DNA from: Haliea salexigens DSM 19537
GTDB lineage: Bacteria; Pseudomonadota; Gammaproteobacteria; Pseudomonadales; Halieaceae
Reading direction: 5' to 3'
Length of the DNA stretch: 64,000 bases
Assembly: GCF_000423125.1 (NCBI RefSeq)
Contig: NZ_AUHJ01000005.1
Coordinates: 1 to 64,000 of the forward strand
This document shows positions 44,325 through 53,488 of this stretch, in pieces. The position numbers and the translations under genes are program-made. The notes beneath the pieces are model-generated. The model was not told the origin of the DNA. It was given only the letters and a program-made list of their open reading frames with translations, and did not search any database. The first letter of the stretch is position 1, and the number at the start of each line of letters is the position of its first letter.

Positions 44325-44963
44325 TCAGGCCTTTGGCAGGATCATCAGCTCTACCCGGCGGTTCTGACTGCGTCCCTGCTCGGTGTTGTTGTCAGCGATC
44401 GGCTGATCGTAGCCCACGCCTTGCACCAGCATCCGCGAGCGCTCCACGGCGCGGGTTGCCAGATAGTCGGCGACACTGCCAGCGCGCCGCTCGGACAGGG
44501 TCTGGTTCAGGGCCCGCCCGCCGGTGTTGTCCGTGTGTCCGGTGATACGAAGGGTGGTGTCGGCATACTTCGCCAGTACCTGGCCGACGGAATTGAGCGC
44601 CGGGTAGAAGTCACCGCGCAGGTTGTAGGAGTTGGTTTCAAACGTGATGCTGCCGGGCATGATGAGGCGTATATTGTCGCCTTCCCGGGCCACCTGCACA
44701 CCGGTCCCCTGCAATTGTTCGCGCAGTTTGGCTTCCTGTACATCCATGTAGGCGCCGACGCCAGCACCGACGATGCCGCAGCCCAGGGCCGCGTTGCGCG
44801 CGTGTTTCCCTGAGTCGATGGCACCCACCAGCGCGCAGACGGCGGCCGCGCCGGCACCATAGGTGGCAGCCTTGCTGGCCTGCTGTTGCCCTGTGTAGGG
44901 ATTGGTCGTACAGGCGCTCAGCAACACGCTGGCGGTGATGGCGGTAACAAAATTCAGGCGCAT
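44325..44963 (-). CDS. OmpA-family outer membrane lipoprotein (YiaD-like)
   Basis: A 212-residue lipoprotein. Lipobox LSAC with Cys18 ends the signal peptide. A glycine/alanine-rich segment (ATYGAGAAAVCALVGAIDSG and GLY-zipper-like residues to about 75) precedes an OmpA/MotB peptidoglycan-binding domain with ITGHTDNTGGRALNQTLSER and SQNRRVELMI at the end. It is expected to sit in the outer membrane and hold peptidoglycan non-covalently. Ribosome binding site GAGGAGA. It is convergent with tamB with only three bases between stops. Confidence 0.92.
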   Translation of the reverse strand: MRLNFVTAITASVLLSACTTNPYTGQQQASKAATYGAGAAAVCALVGAIDSGKHARNAALGCGIVGAGVGAYMDVQEAKLREQLQGTGVQVAREGDNIRLIMPGSITFETNSYNLRGDFYPALNSVGQVLAKYADTTLRITGHTDNTGGRALNQTLSERRAGSVADYLATRAVERSRMLVQGVGYDQPIADNNTEQGRSQNRRVELMILPKA

Positions 44964-45080
44964 GGGGTAATCTCCTCGTCCACTCGGGGCATTGCAGCGT
45001 AAACACGCTAGGTCCGACCTGCAAGGCCGGTAAAAGTTGCAGTGCGGTCCGGTTGCTTACGCAGTTTGAAGAGGAACAGA

Positions 45081-46145
45081 ATGGATCCCTTAACCCAGGG
45101 CGCCTTGGGCGCTGCGCTTCCGCAAGCGGTCGCCAACCGGCGCCAGATCGTCACCGCCGGACTGCTGGGGTTCCTGTCGGGCATGGCGCCGGATCTGGAT
45201 GTGCTGATTCGCTCTGCCGAAGACCCTCTCCTGTTTCTGGAGTATCACCGCCAGTTCACGCATTCGCTATTCTTCATTCCGCTTGGCGGCCTCATTTGCG
45301 CGCTGGTTCTACACCGGCTGATTGGTCGCCGTGGGGGGCTGTCACCCGGGCAAAGCTACCTGTTCTGCGTGCTGGGCTATGCGACCCACGGCCTGTTGGA
45401 CGCCTGCACCACCTATGGCACCCTTTTGCTGTGGCCTTTCAGTGACCAGCGCTTCGCGTGGAATACCATTTCCATCATCGACCCGCTTTTTACCCTGCCA
45501 GTGCTGGTGCTTATCGCTTACGCGGCGCTGCGTCGCCGGCCCGCGCTGGCGCGTGTGGCACTGGTCTGGGTACTGGTCTACCAGGGCCTTGGCGTTTGGC
45601 AGCGCGAGCAGGCCGAGGCGCACGGCTGGAAGCTCGCAGAGTCGCGGGGCCATGTGCCGCTGCGTCTGGAAGCCAAGCCCAGCTTCGCCAATATTCTGGT
45701 GTGGAAGATTGTGTACGAGACAGACAGTCATTTCCATGTGGATGCGGTGCGCACCTGGCCATCGGTCGTTGACTACCCCGGGGGCAGCATCGCACGTCTC
45801 GACGTGGCCCGTGACCTGCCGTGGTTGCAGGACGACTCCCAGCAGCGCGCGGATGTCGAGCGTTTTCGCTGGTTCAGCAACGGCTACGTAGCGCTGGACC
45901 CGGCAGTGCCCGGGCGTATCATTGATGTGCGCTATTCCATGTTGCCCAACGAGATCAACTCGCTGTGGAGTATTGAAGTACGACCGCAAGCCACGGCCGA
46001 TGACCACGTGAGCTACCGTATGCATCGCAGTGGTGGCCGCGAGCAGGCGAGTGAGTTGTGGCGCATGCTGCTCGGTGAAACGGCATCCGCCGCCCCCACC
46101 GAGCGCGGTGGGTCAGGCCTGGAGTACGGCGTCGGCGGCGACTAG
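45081..46145 (+). CDS. YdjM-like membrane-bound metal-dependent hydrolase
   Basis: A 354-residue protein of the YdjM/DUF457-type family. It begins MDPLTQGALGAALPQAVANR, continues with FLSGMAPDLDVLIRS and HRQFTHSLFFIPLGGL, and has GYATHGLLDACTTYGTLL, the conserved His and Asp residues of the putative metal site. Four to five hydrophobic segments in the first 180 residues place it in the inner membrane; the last 160 residues form a soluble domain. Substrate unknown. GAGGAA lies five bases before the ATG. It overlaps the convergent aminotransferase gene by 33 bases. Confidence 0.87.
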   Translation: MDPLTQGALGAALPQAVANRRQIVTAGLLGFLSGMAPDLDVLIRSAEDPLLFLEYHRQFTHSLFFIPLGGLICALVLHRLIGRRGGLSPGQSYLFCVLGYATHGLLDACTTYGTLLLWPFSDQRFAWNTISIIDPLFTLPVLVLIAYAALRRRPALARVALVWVLVYQGLGVWQREQAEAHGWKLAESRGHVPLRLEAKPSFANILVWKIVYETDSHFHVDAVRTWPSVVDYPGGSIARLDVARDLPWLQDDSQQRADVERFRWFSNGYVALDPAVPGRIIDVRYSMLPNEINSLWSIEVRPQATADDHVSYRMHRSGGREQASELWRMLLGETASAAPTERGGSGLEYGVGGD

Positions 46146-47291
46146 CGCGGCACCCGTATCGGTCGCAAGGCCCTGTTGTTGCAGGGCCGTCGACAGGGCG
46201 GTCAGGCACAGAATGACGTTGCTGCGGTTGCAGGCCTGGCCCATCAGGCCGATGCGCCAGGTCTTCCCGGCAAGGGCGCCGAGGCCGGCACCGATCTCCA
46301 GGTTGAAATCCTGCAACAACGTCTGCCGCAGGCGGGTATCGTCGATGCCCTCGGGAATACGCACCGCGTTCAGCTGCGGCAGCCGATGTTCGGCTGCAAC
46401 CGCCATCTCCAGGCCCAGGGCGCCGAGACCGGCGACGAGCGCCTGGTGGTGCAGCCGGTGCCGCGCGTGCGCCGCCTCCAGGCCTTCTTCCCGGAGCATC
46501 AGCAGGGCTTCATGCAGGGCGTAGAGCAAATTGATGGGCGCCGTATGGTGATAGGCGCGTTTACTGCTGCCGCCCCAATAGCCCATAACCAGCTGCATAT
46601 CGAGAAACCAGCTCTGTACCTTGTGGCTGCGGTTCTGAATGCGCTCCACCGCACGCGGGCTGAAGGTCACGGGCGACAGGCCGGGTATGCAAGACAGGCA
46701 CTTCTGGGTGCCGGAGTACACGGCATCGGCGCCCCAGGCATCGACCTGCAGTTCAATACCGCCGAGGCCGGTGACGGAATCGACAATGCTCAGTGCGCCG
46801 TGTTTCCGCGCCAGGGCACAGAGTGCGGCAACATCACTGCGCGCGCCCGTAGATGTCTCGGCGTGCACGAAAGCCAACAGCGAGGCTTCCGGGTGGGCGG
46901 AAAACGCGGCTGCAACCTTGTCTAGGCTGACGGGCTGTCCCCAGTCGTCCTCGACCATGATCGCGGTCGCCCCGCAGCGCTCGACGTTTTCCTGCATGCG
47001 GCCGCCAAAAACGCCGTTGCGGCAGACGATGACCGTATCACCGGGCGACACCAGGTTGACGAAACAGGCCTCCATGCCCGCGGAGCCGGGTGCCGAAATC
47101 GGCAGTGTCAGCGCGTTGTCGGTTTGAAAGGCGTACTGCAGCAGGCCTTTCACATCGTCCATCAGGTTGACGAAAAGCGGGTCGAGGTGGCCTATCGTGG
47201 GCCTGCCCAGGGCGCCCAGTACACGCGGCGACACGTCGGACGGGCCGGGGCCCATTAAAACCCGGTGGGGCGGAAAGAAACTTTGGGTCAT
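46113..47291 (-). CDS. Class V aminotransferase (alanine/serine-glyoxylate type)
   Basis: A 392-residue fold-type I PLP enzyme of the alanine-glyoxylate/serine-pyruvate aminotransferase group. Signatures are the N-terminal HRVLMGPGPSDVSPRVLGAL, SAPGSAGMEACFVNLVSPGD, SIVDSVTGLGGIELQVD and the PLP lysine K197 in YSGTQKCLSCIPGLSPV. It likely uses glyoxylate or pyruvate as amino acceptor. The start at 47291 has AAGGAG upstream. It lies 17 bases after pyruvate phosphate dikinase on the same strand, so the two are probably cotranscribed, linking amino-group transfer on C2/C3 keto acids with phosphoenolpyruvate metabolism. Confidence 0.92.
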   Translation of the reverse strand: MTQSFFPPHRVLMGPGPSDVSPRVLGALGRPTIGHLDPLFVNLMDDVKGLLQYAFQTDNALTLPISAPGSAGMEACFVNLVSPGDTVIVCRNGVFGGRMQENVERCGATAIMVEDDWGQPVSLDKVAAAFSAHPEASLLAFVHAETSTGARSDVAALCALARKHGALSIVDSVTGLGGIELQVDAWGADAVYSGTQKCLSCIPGLSPVTFSPRAVERIQNRSHKVQSWFLDMQLVMGYWGGSSKRAYHHTAPINLLYALHEALLMLREEGLEAAHARHRLHHQALVAGLGALGLEMAVAAEHRLPQLNAVRIPEGIDDTRLRQTLLQDFNLEIGAGLGALAGKTWRIGLMGQACNRSNVILCLTALSTALQQQGLATDTGAALVAADAVLQA

Positions 47292-47308
47292 GGTGGATTT
47301 ACTCCTTA

Positions 47309-49924
47309 TCAGCCGCGCCGACTTTCGGTTTCGCGGCGCACCTTGGCCTGGGCGGCGGCAATGCGCGCCACGGGTACACGGAAGGGGCTGCAGGATACGT
47401 AGTCCAGCCCCAGGTCGTGGAAAAACTGTATGGAGCGTGGATCGCCGCCGTGCTCGCCACAAATGCCGTACTTGATACCGGGCTTGCGCGCGCGACTTTC
47501 CTGCACCGCCAGTTCCAGCAGGCGCCCCACGGCGCGCTGGTCAAGCGAGACAAAGGGGTCGCTCTCCACCAGCTTTTTCTCCAGGTACATGGGCAGGAAC
47601 TTACCCACGTCATCGCGGGAGAAGCCGTAGGTCATCTGGGTGAGGTCGTTGGTGCCGAAACTCATGAATTCCACTTCCGGCGCCAACCGGTCAGCACCGA
47701 GGGTTGCCCGTGGCGTTTCCATCATGGTGCCGATCTTATAGGGCACGGACACGTGTTTTTCCTTCATTACCGCCTGAATACCGCGGTCAATGATTTCGCT
47801 GATGAGGCGAATCTCGCGCACGTTGACCACCAGCGGAATCATGATTTCCGGCAGTGGCTTGAGCCCCTCTTCAATGGCCCGCACGGCGGCGCTGATGATC
47901 GCCTTGACCTGCATTTCGGTAATTTCCGGATACACGATGGACAGCCGGCAACCGCGGAACCCGAGCATCGGATTCACTTCCTTGAGGCTCTCGGTCATCT
48001 CGCGAATTTTCTCCACGGGCTTGCCGATGCGCTCTGCCAGTGCCTGCATATCGGCCTCATCGTGCGGCAGGAACTCGTGCAGCGGTGGATCCAGCAGGCG
48101 CACGGTCACCGGCAGGCCATCCATGACCCGGAACAGGGCCAGCATGTCCTCTTCCTGGTAAGTCAGCAGGCGCTGCAGGTAGCGCTGCCGCTCTTCCTTG
48201 TTTTCAGCGAGGATCATGCCGCGCATCTGGTCAATGCGTTCTGCGTCGAAGAACATGTGCTCGGTGCGGCACAAGCCGATGCCTTCGGCGCCCAATTCGC
48301 GTGCCTTGGCGGCATCCTCTGGCGTTTCGGCATTGGCGCGCACCTTCAGGCGACGGTGCTGATCGGCCCAGGAGAGCAGGATCTGGAAGTCCTCGCTACT
48401 GCTCGCTTCGGTTTTCGGCACGTCGCCCAACATCACCTCGCCAGCCGTACCGTCGAGGGTGATGACATCGCCGCGGCGCATGACAACACCGTCGGCTGTT
48501 GTTGCCGTGCCTTGCGCATAGTTGATACTCAAGCCGCCGCAGCCGGTGATGGCACAAACCCCCATGCCTCGCGCAACCACCGCGGCGTGCGAGGTCATGC
48601 CACCTAATTCGGTGAGAATACCCGCGGCGACCTTCATGCCGTGGATATCTTCCGGCGTGGTTTCCCGGCGCACCAGAATCACGCTGGCACCTGTAGCCGC
48701 GACCTCAACCGCTTCCTCGGCAGAGAACACCACGCTGCCGGTGGCGCCGCCGGGGCTGGCGGGCAGGCCGGTGGCGACAATATCCGTTTTCTGCGCCGGG
48801 TCGACCATCGGGTGCAGGAAAGACTCGACGTGTTCGGGTGACACCCGCATCAGGGCCTCACTCTCCGAAATCAGCCCTTCGCGCACCATGTCCACCGCAA
48901 TCTTCACCGACGCCCGCCCGGTGCGCTTGCCGCTGCGCGTCTGCAGCATGAACAGCTTGCCTTCCTGCACGGTGAACTCCAGGTCCTGCATGTCGCGATA
49001 GTGCTTCTCGAGCAGGGCCTGAGTCATGAACAGCTCGTCATAGACGTCCGGAAGCCTGTCTTGCAGGGCGGACACCGGCAGCGGCGTGCGAATGCCGGCC
49101 ACAACGTCTTCGCCGGCCGCGTTGAACAGGAACTCGCCAAAAAAGTCGTGATCACCGTTGGAGGGATTGCGTGTGAACGCCACACCGGAGCCGGAGGTGT
49201 CACCGAAGTTGCCGAACACCATGGCCTGCACGTTAACGGCCGTGCCCAGTGTTTCGGGAATGTTGTTCATTTCCCGGTACACGTAAGCGCGCGGGGTATG
49301 CCAGGACAGGAATACCGCTTCCACGGCAAGCTTCAACTGGACAAACGGGTCTTCCGGGAAGTCCACCAGCGTTTTGTAGATACGGATGATTTCCTGCCAG
49401 TCTTCGGCGCTCATGTCGACGTCGTTGGGTTTGCCGTGGGCGGCCTTGTATTGCTCGATTTCGTGCTCGAAGCGTTCGCCATCGGCCTCCAGAACCACAT
49501 CGGCGAACATCTGGATGAAGCGCCGGTAGCAGTCATAGGCAAAGCGCGGGTTGCCGGTTTTCCGCGCCAGGCCTTCAGCAATTTCGTCGTTCAGTCCCAG
49601 GTTGAGAATGGTGTTCATCATGCCGGGCATGGACACTGGGGCCCCGGAACGCACCGAGAAAAGCAGGGGGTTTTCCGGGTCGCCAAAGCGCGCGCCCATC
49701 TTCTTCTCTACCAGGTCGAGGGCGACCCGGTATTCCTGCTCCAGCAGCGGCGGTAGCTTGTTGCCGGACTCGAAGTACTCGCGGCAGGTGGGGGTGGTAA
49801 TAATGAAACCGTAGGGTACCGGCAGGCCCAGTGAGGTCATTTCACAGAGGTTGGCGCCCTTGCCGCCGAGCAGGTCTCGGTCATCCTTGCTGCCTTCATT
49901 GAACAGGTATACGCGCTTGGCCAT
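47309..49924 (-). CDS. ppdK: Pyruvate, phosphate dikinase
   Basis: An 871-residue enzyme that converts pyruvate, ATP and phosphate to phosphoenolpyruvate, AMP and diphosphate. The N-terminal ATP-grasp domain starts VYLFNEGSKDDRDLLGGKGA and has FGNFGDTSGSGVAFTRNPSN. The swivelling phosphohistidine domain has the catalytic H446 in ELGGMTSHAAVVARGMGVC. The C-terminal PEP/pyruvate barrel has GLCRTEHMFF, MLGFRGCRLS and the cysteine region KYGICGEHGGDP. Full length for the family. GGAGGGC immediately precedes the start with short spacing. It gives gluconeogenic or anaplerotic capacity from pyruvate. Confidence 0.96.
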   Translation of the reverse strand: MAKRVYLFNEGSKDDRDLLGGKGANLCEMTSLGLPVPYGFIITTPTCREYFESGNKLPPLLEQEYRVALDLVEKKMGARFGDPENPLLFSVRSGAPVSMPGMMNTILNLGLNDEIAEGLARKTGNPRFAYDCYRRFIQMFADVVLEADGERFEHEIEQYKAAHGKPNDVDMSAEDWQEIIRIYKTLVDFPEDPFVQLKLAVEAVFLSWHTPRAYVYREMNNIPETLGTAVNVQAMVFGNFGDTSGSGVAFTRNPSNGDHDFFGEFLFNAAGEDVVAGIRTPLPVSALQDRLPDVYDELFMTQALLEKHYRDMQDLEFTVQEGKLFMLQTRSGKRTGRASVKIAVDMVREGLISESEALMRVSPEHVESFLHPMVDPAQKTDIVATGLPASPGGATGSVVFSAEEAVEVAATGASVILVRRETTPEDIHGMKVAAGILTELGGMTSHAAVVARGMGVCAITGCGGLSINYAQGTATTADGVVMRRGDVITLDGTAGEVMLGDVPKTEASSSEDFQILLSWADQHRRLKVRANAETPEDAAKARELGAEGIGLCRTEHMFFDAERIDQMRGMILAENKEERQRYLQRLLTYQEEDMLALFRVMDGLPVTVRLLDPPLHEFLPHDEADMQALAERIGKPVEKIREMTESLKEVNPMLGFRGCRLSIVYPEITEMQVKAIISAAVRAIEEGLKPLPEIMIPLVVNVREIRLISEIIDRGIQAVMKEKHVSVPYKIGTMMETPRATLGADRLAPEVEFMSFGTNDLTQMTYGFSRDDVGKFLPMYLEKKLVESDPFVSLDQRAVGRLLELAVQESRARKPGIKYGICGEHGGDPRSIQFFHDLGLDYVSCSPFRVPVARIAAAQAKVRRETESRRG

Positions 49925-50009
49925 GGGCCCTCCGGCTTGTTAAGGGAGTTGCTGTCTGAATTCGCGCGCGAGTATAGCGGAAAAGGGGGAGGGCGTCCCG
50001 GGCGGGAAA

Positions 50010-50034
50010 GCGCCGGGCAGGTCAGCCCCGGCGC
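50010..50034 (-). terminator. Possible terminator hairpin after LLM gene
   Basis: GCGCCGGG (50010-50017) and CCCGGCGC (50027-50034) form a perfect eight-base stem with a nine-base loop. It lies 35 bases after the LLM gene stop and 86 bases before the dikinase start, on the leftward strand. The following leftward bases are CTTTCCC, only a short T run, so termination would be weak or factor-dependent. Confidence 0.4.
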
Positions 50035-50068
50035 AGGTAAATACCGGGGCAGGCCAGCACCGTGCGGG

Positions 50069-50956
50069 TCAGCCGCGGCGCAGCAGCAGGTCTCCGAGGC
50101 GGTCTACCTCAGCCAGATCGGCCGTGGCGGGCACCAGGAAAAGCTCCTCGCAGCCGGCCGCCTGTGCATTGTCGAGCGCTTCAAGGACCGCATCCTCGGA
50201 ACTGCGATGCACCGATTCGGCCATCATAGTGGCAATTTCCGGACCCGCGATGGCCAGGTATTCATACACATAGTCGTACAGCCGCTGCGCGCCATTGTCC
50301 GCCAGTGAGCACCAGAACCCGCCCAGTCGATAGGGTTTACTGTCGCGCCCGGCGGCTTCCCAGGCGTTGTCGGCCATCTGGAAGGCGTTGGCCAGTTCGC
50401 CTTGTTCGCCATTGCCGGACCAGGCGTAGAGGCCATCGGCCCATTGCGCACAGCGGGCGATGCTTTTCGGTCCCAGGGCGCCGGCGAGCAGCTTCGGGCC
50501 GCCGGCCTGTGTGGGCGCGGGGCCAATCACGCCGCCGCCGGGGATGACTTCCTGCTGGTTCCATACCTGGCGCAGCGTTTCGACCTGGGTGTCCATGCGG
50601 CCATAGCGGCCCTTGAACGGCGCTTCGAGTGCCGCGTAGTCCTTGTCCCTGCCGCCGTAGCCGACACACACGTGCTGTACCCGCCCGCCGGAGAGAATAT
50701 CCAGGCTGGCGACTTCCTTGGCCACTTGCACAGCGCTGTGCATGGGCAGCACGTAGAGCGTGGGGGTGATCATGACTTTGCTGGTGCAGGCGGCCGCAGC
50801 CGCCAGCAACACACGCATGTCAAAGGTCGGGCCATGCACGCGCTCGCCGCAGGAAATACTGTGAAAGGGGCCAGCGTCGACGCGCTGGAACCATTGCAGG
50901 TAGTCGTCGCGGGTCAACCCGGCTTTCATGTACGGCAGACAGATTCCAACTTTCAT
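50069..50956 (-). CDS. LLM-class flavin-dependent oxidoreductase
   Basis: A 295-residue luciferase-like monooxygenase with MKVGICLPYMKAGLTRDDYL, LDILSGGRVQHVCVGYGGRD and GGPKLLAGALGPKSIARCAQ. Shorter than the usual 310-340 residues, with a compact C-terminal region. Substrate unknown. It is divergent from another LLM gene across 214 bases, and acyl-CoA dehydrogenase genes follow that gene. The start at 50956 is chosen at the family's usual first strand; the open frame extends upstream to 51100 without support. Confidence 0.9.
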   Translation of the reverse strand: MKVGICLPYMKAGLTRDDYLQWFQRVDAGPFHSISCGERVHGPTFDMRVLLAAAAACTSKVMITPTLYVLPMHSAVQVAKEVASLDILSGGRVQHVCVGYGGRDKDYAALEAPFKGRYGRMDTQVETLRQVWNQQEVIPGGGVIGPAPTQAGGPKLLAGALGPKSIARCAQWADGLYAWSGNGEQGELANAFQMADNAWEAAGRDSKPYRLGGFWCSLADNGAQRLYDYVYEYLAIAGPEIATMMAESVHRSSEDAVLEALDNAQAAGCEELFLVPATADLAEVDRLGDLLLRRG

Positions 50957-51170
50957 TTTTGTGGTGCCTCGGAATTTAAAAGGGGCATTATGACGCAGAC
51001 CCGGCAACCCGTGCCCGCCCGGGTGTACACCTATGTGAACCAGCGCGCTTGAGCAGTGGTCCGCAGCGGATGAAGCGGGCACAGGAACATGGGCAGACAC
51101 CCCCTTAACTGGCCAGTGCGTTTATGCTGTGCATCGGGTATCGCCGAGCCACGGAAAAGGAACAGAGTCG

Positions 51171-52199
51171 ATGTCGATAAAAATAGATGGCCCGTTTTAT
51201 GCCCTGTTGAGTGGCGCCGCCGAGGAGGCCCGGCGGCTGGCACAGCTGGGCTACGACGGTGTGTACACACTGGAAGGCAGTACCGACCCGTTCCTGCCGC
51301 TGGTGCTGGCCGCCGAGCACGCCCCGGGGCTTGATCTGGCAACGGGTATTGCCGTGGCGTTTCCGCGTAATCCGTTGCACCTCGCGTACCAGGCCTGGGA
51401 CCTGCAGAAATTCAGCCAAGGGCGCTTCATGCTCGGCATAGGCTCCCAGGTGAAAGCGCATATCGAGAAGCGTTTCGGCGTTGAGTTCAACCCTCCGGCG
51501 GCGCGCATGCGGGACTATATACTGGCCCTGAAGGCCATCTTCGCCTGTTGGCAGGATGGCGAGCCGCTGGCTTACGAGGGTCGCTTCTACCGCCACACAC
51601 TGATGACGCCCATGTTCAATCCGGGGCCGAACCCGTTCGGTGCACCGCCGGTACTGTTGGGGGCTCTGGGACCGCGCATGACCGAGGTGGCGGGGGAGGT
51701 TGCCGATGGGCTGATCGTGCACCCCTTCAATAATCCACGATTTCTGCGCAATGAGGCGCTCCCGGCGGTACAGCGGGGGTTGGCGCTGGCGGATCGACAG
51801 CGCGAAGACTTCACCCTGCAGATCAATGCCATCGTCATTACCGGTGAAGACGACAAGCAGTTTGCTGCGGCGCGCAAGGCCGTGCGCGGCTTGTTGGGTT
51901 TTTACGCATCCACTCCGGCGTATCTGCCGCCCATGGCGGCCATGGGTTTCGAGGAGCTGCAGCCCGAGCTCAACCGTCTTTCCAAGGCGGGTGACTGGGA
52001 GGCCATGGGCGAGCGCATTGATGACGATTTTATTGCGGCGTTTACCACCAGTGGCCACCCCGGCGATATTGCCGCTGCGCTATTGGCGCGTTACGGCGAC
52101 TGCGCGGACCGCCTGGCTATTTACGCGCCCTACGCGGCCCCCGATGGCATGTGGCGCGACATCATTGCGGATCTGAAGCGCCTGCAGAATGCACAGTGA
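51171..52199 (+). CDS. LLM-class F420-/flavin-dependent oxidoreductase (TIGR03617-like)
   Basis: A 342-residue luciferase-like monooxygenase. It contains IAVAFPRNPLHLAYQAWDLQ, FSQGRFMLGIGSQVKAHIEK, RFGVEFNPPAARMRDYI and VLLGALGPRMTEVAGEVADG, a set that recalls the probable F420-dependent subgroup mostly known from mycobacteria; whether this organism makes F420 cannot be seen here, so FMN is equally possible. AAAGGAAC precedes the ATG. It is followed by two acyl-CoA dehydrogenase genes on the same strand (89-base gap), suggesting one pathway. Confidence 0.88.
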   Translation: MSIKIDGPFYALLSGAAEEARRLAQLGYDGVYTLEGSTDPFLPLVLAAEHAPGLDLATGIAVAFPRNPLHLAYQAWDLQKFSQGRFMLGIGSQVKAHIEKRFGVEFNPPAARMRDYILALKAIFACWQDGEPLAYEGRFYRHTLMTPMFNPGPNPFGAPPVLLGALGPRMTEVAGEVADGLIVHPFNNPRFLRNEALPAVQRGLALADRQREDFTLQINAIVITGEDDKQFAAARKAVRGLLGFYASTPAYLPPMAAMGFEELQPELNRLSKAGDWEAMGERIDDDFIAAFTTSGHPGDIAAALLARYGDCADRLAIYAPYAAPDGMWRDIIADLKRLQNAQ

Positions 52200-52288
52200 C
52201 CGCTTTCGCCAGAAAGTCTGGCCTGTTCCCACCCTGTATTGGCCGCCGGGTGGCGCTATGATCAAGCCTTGCGGCAGGGGAGACGCCA

Positions 52289-53476
52289 ATGAAAATCCAG
52301 TTCACTGAGGCTCAGGTTGCACTGCGCGATGAGCTGCGCGCTTACTTTCGCGAGCTGATGACGCCGGCGCTGCAGGCAGAGTGCGAGCGCGACATGGGCG
52401 AGGGCGGCGGGCCGCTGTGGCGCGAGGCCCTCGCGCGGATGGGTCGCGACGGCTGGATAGGGCTCGGCTGGCCGGAGGAATACGGTGGCCGCAATCTCTC
52501 GCCGATGGAACAGTTCATTTTCGTCGAAGAGGTGATGCGAGCAGGCTATCCCTTCCCGTTTCTCACCACGGAATCGGTGGGGCCTACACTGGCCGAGCAC
52601 GGCAATGCCTGGATGCGCGAAGAGATCGTGCCGAAGATTCTGCGCGGGGAACTGCTGGTCTCCATTGGTTATTCGGAGCCGGATGCAGGTACCGACCTTG
52701 CCGCGCTGCGCACCTCGGCGGTGCGGGAGGGTGACGACTGGATCATCAAAGGGCAAAAAATGTGGACCTCACTGGCCCACTTCTGCGATTACACCTGGCT
52801 GGCCGCCCGCACCGATCCCGATGCCGCGAAAAAGCACAAGGGAATTTCGATGTTCCTGGTGCCCAACAGCGACCCGGGCTGGAGCTGTACGCCCGTGCAC
52901 ACGCTGGGTGGTGTGCGCACCAACGCGACCTTCTACGACAACATCCGCGTCAGTGACGCACACCGCGTGGGTGAATTGCACGGCGGCTGGAAGCTCATCA
53001 CCAGCCAATTGAATCGCGAGCGCCTGAGCCTGATCAATTTTGGCCCCATCTCCGAACTGTTCAATCAGGTGGTGCATTGGGCGCGAGCCGAGCCCGGCGA
53101 AACCGGAGGCAGCATCGCCGAGCTGCCCTGGGTGCAGGCAAACCTGGCCCGCAGCCGCGCGCTGATCGAATGCATGAAGTTGATTGTGTACAAACAGTCG
53201 TGGGCCATGACCGAAGGGACACTGGCCATGGCGGATGCCTCAGCGGCCAAGGTGTTCGGTTCCGAGGGGTTCATCGAAGTCTACCGTTTGTTGGGCGAAA
53301 TTGTGGCAGAGCGTGGCCTCCTGCGCAGCCATTCCCCCGGGGCTGCTGAGCAGGCTGCGCGTATCGAGCGTCTCTATCGCACAGCGTCCATCATCACTTT
53401 CGGTGGCGGCGCCAACGAAATCCAGCGTGACATCATTTCAGCGGCGGGGTTGTGGATGCCCCGTGCCAGTCGCTAA
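52289..53476 (+). CDS. Acyl-CoA dehydrogenase family protein
   Basis: A 395-residue FAD enzyme. The N-terminal helical domain has GWIGLGWPEEYGGRNLSPME, the middle beta domain SIGYSEPDAGTDLAALRTSA and WIIKGQKMWTSLAHFCDYTW, and the C-terminal domain SEGFIEVYRLLGEIVAE and FGGGANEIQRDIISAAGLWM. It resembles the acyl-CoA dehydrogenases used for steroid side chains or branched substrates, which often work as heteromers of two different chains. The next gene, 12 bases downstream, encodes a second, divergent chain, which supports such a heteromer. AGGGGAG upstream. Confidence 0.93.
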   Translation: MKIQFTEAQVALRDELRAYFRELMTPALQAECERDMGEGGGPLWREALARMGRDGWIGLGWPEEYGGRNLSPMEQFIFVEEVMRAGYPFPFLTTESVGPTLAEHGNAWMREEIVPKILRGELLVSIGYSEPDAGTDLAALRTSAVREGDDWIIKGQKMWTSLAHFCDYTWLAARTDPDAAKKHKGISMFLVPNSDPGWSCTPVHTLGGVRTNATFYDNIRVSDAHRVGELHGGWKLITSQLNRERLSLINFGPISELFNQVVHWARAEPGETGGSIAELPWVQANLARSRALIECMKLIVYKQSWAMTEGTLAMADASAAKVFGSEGFIEVYRLLGEIVAERGLLRSHSPGAAEQAARIERLYRTASIITFGGGANEIQRDIISAAGLWMPRASR

Positions 53477-53488
53477 GGGGAATTCGCC

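Noticed and set aside
47417-48607. Open frame of about 396 codons opposite the pyruvate phosphate dikinase gene
   Set aside because: It is antisense to conserved catalytic regions of the dikinase, including the phosphohistidine domain, and shows no known domain.
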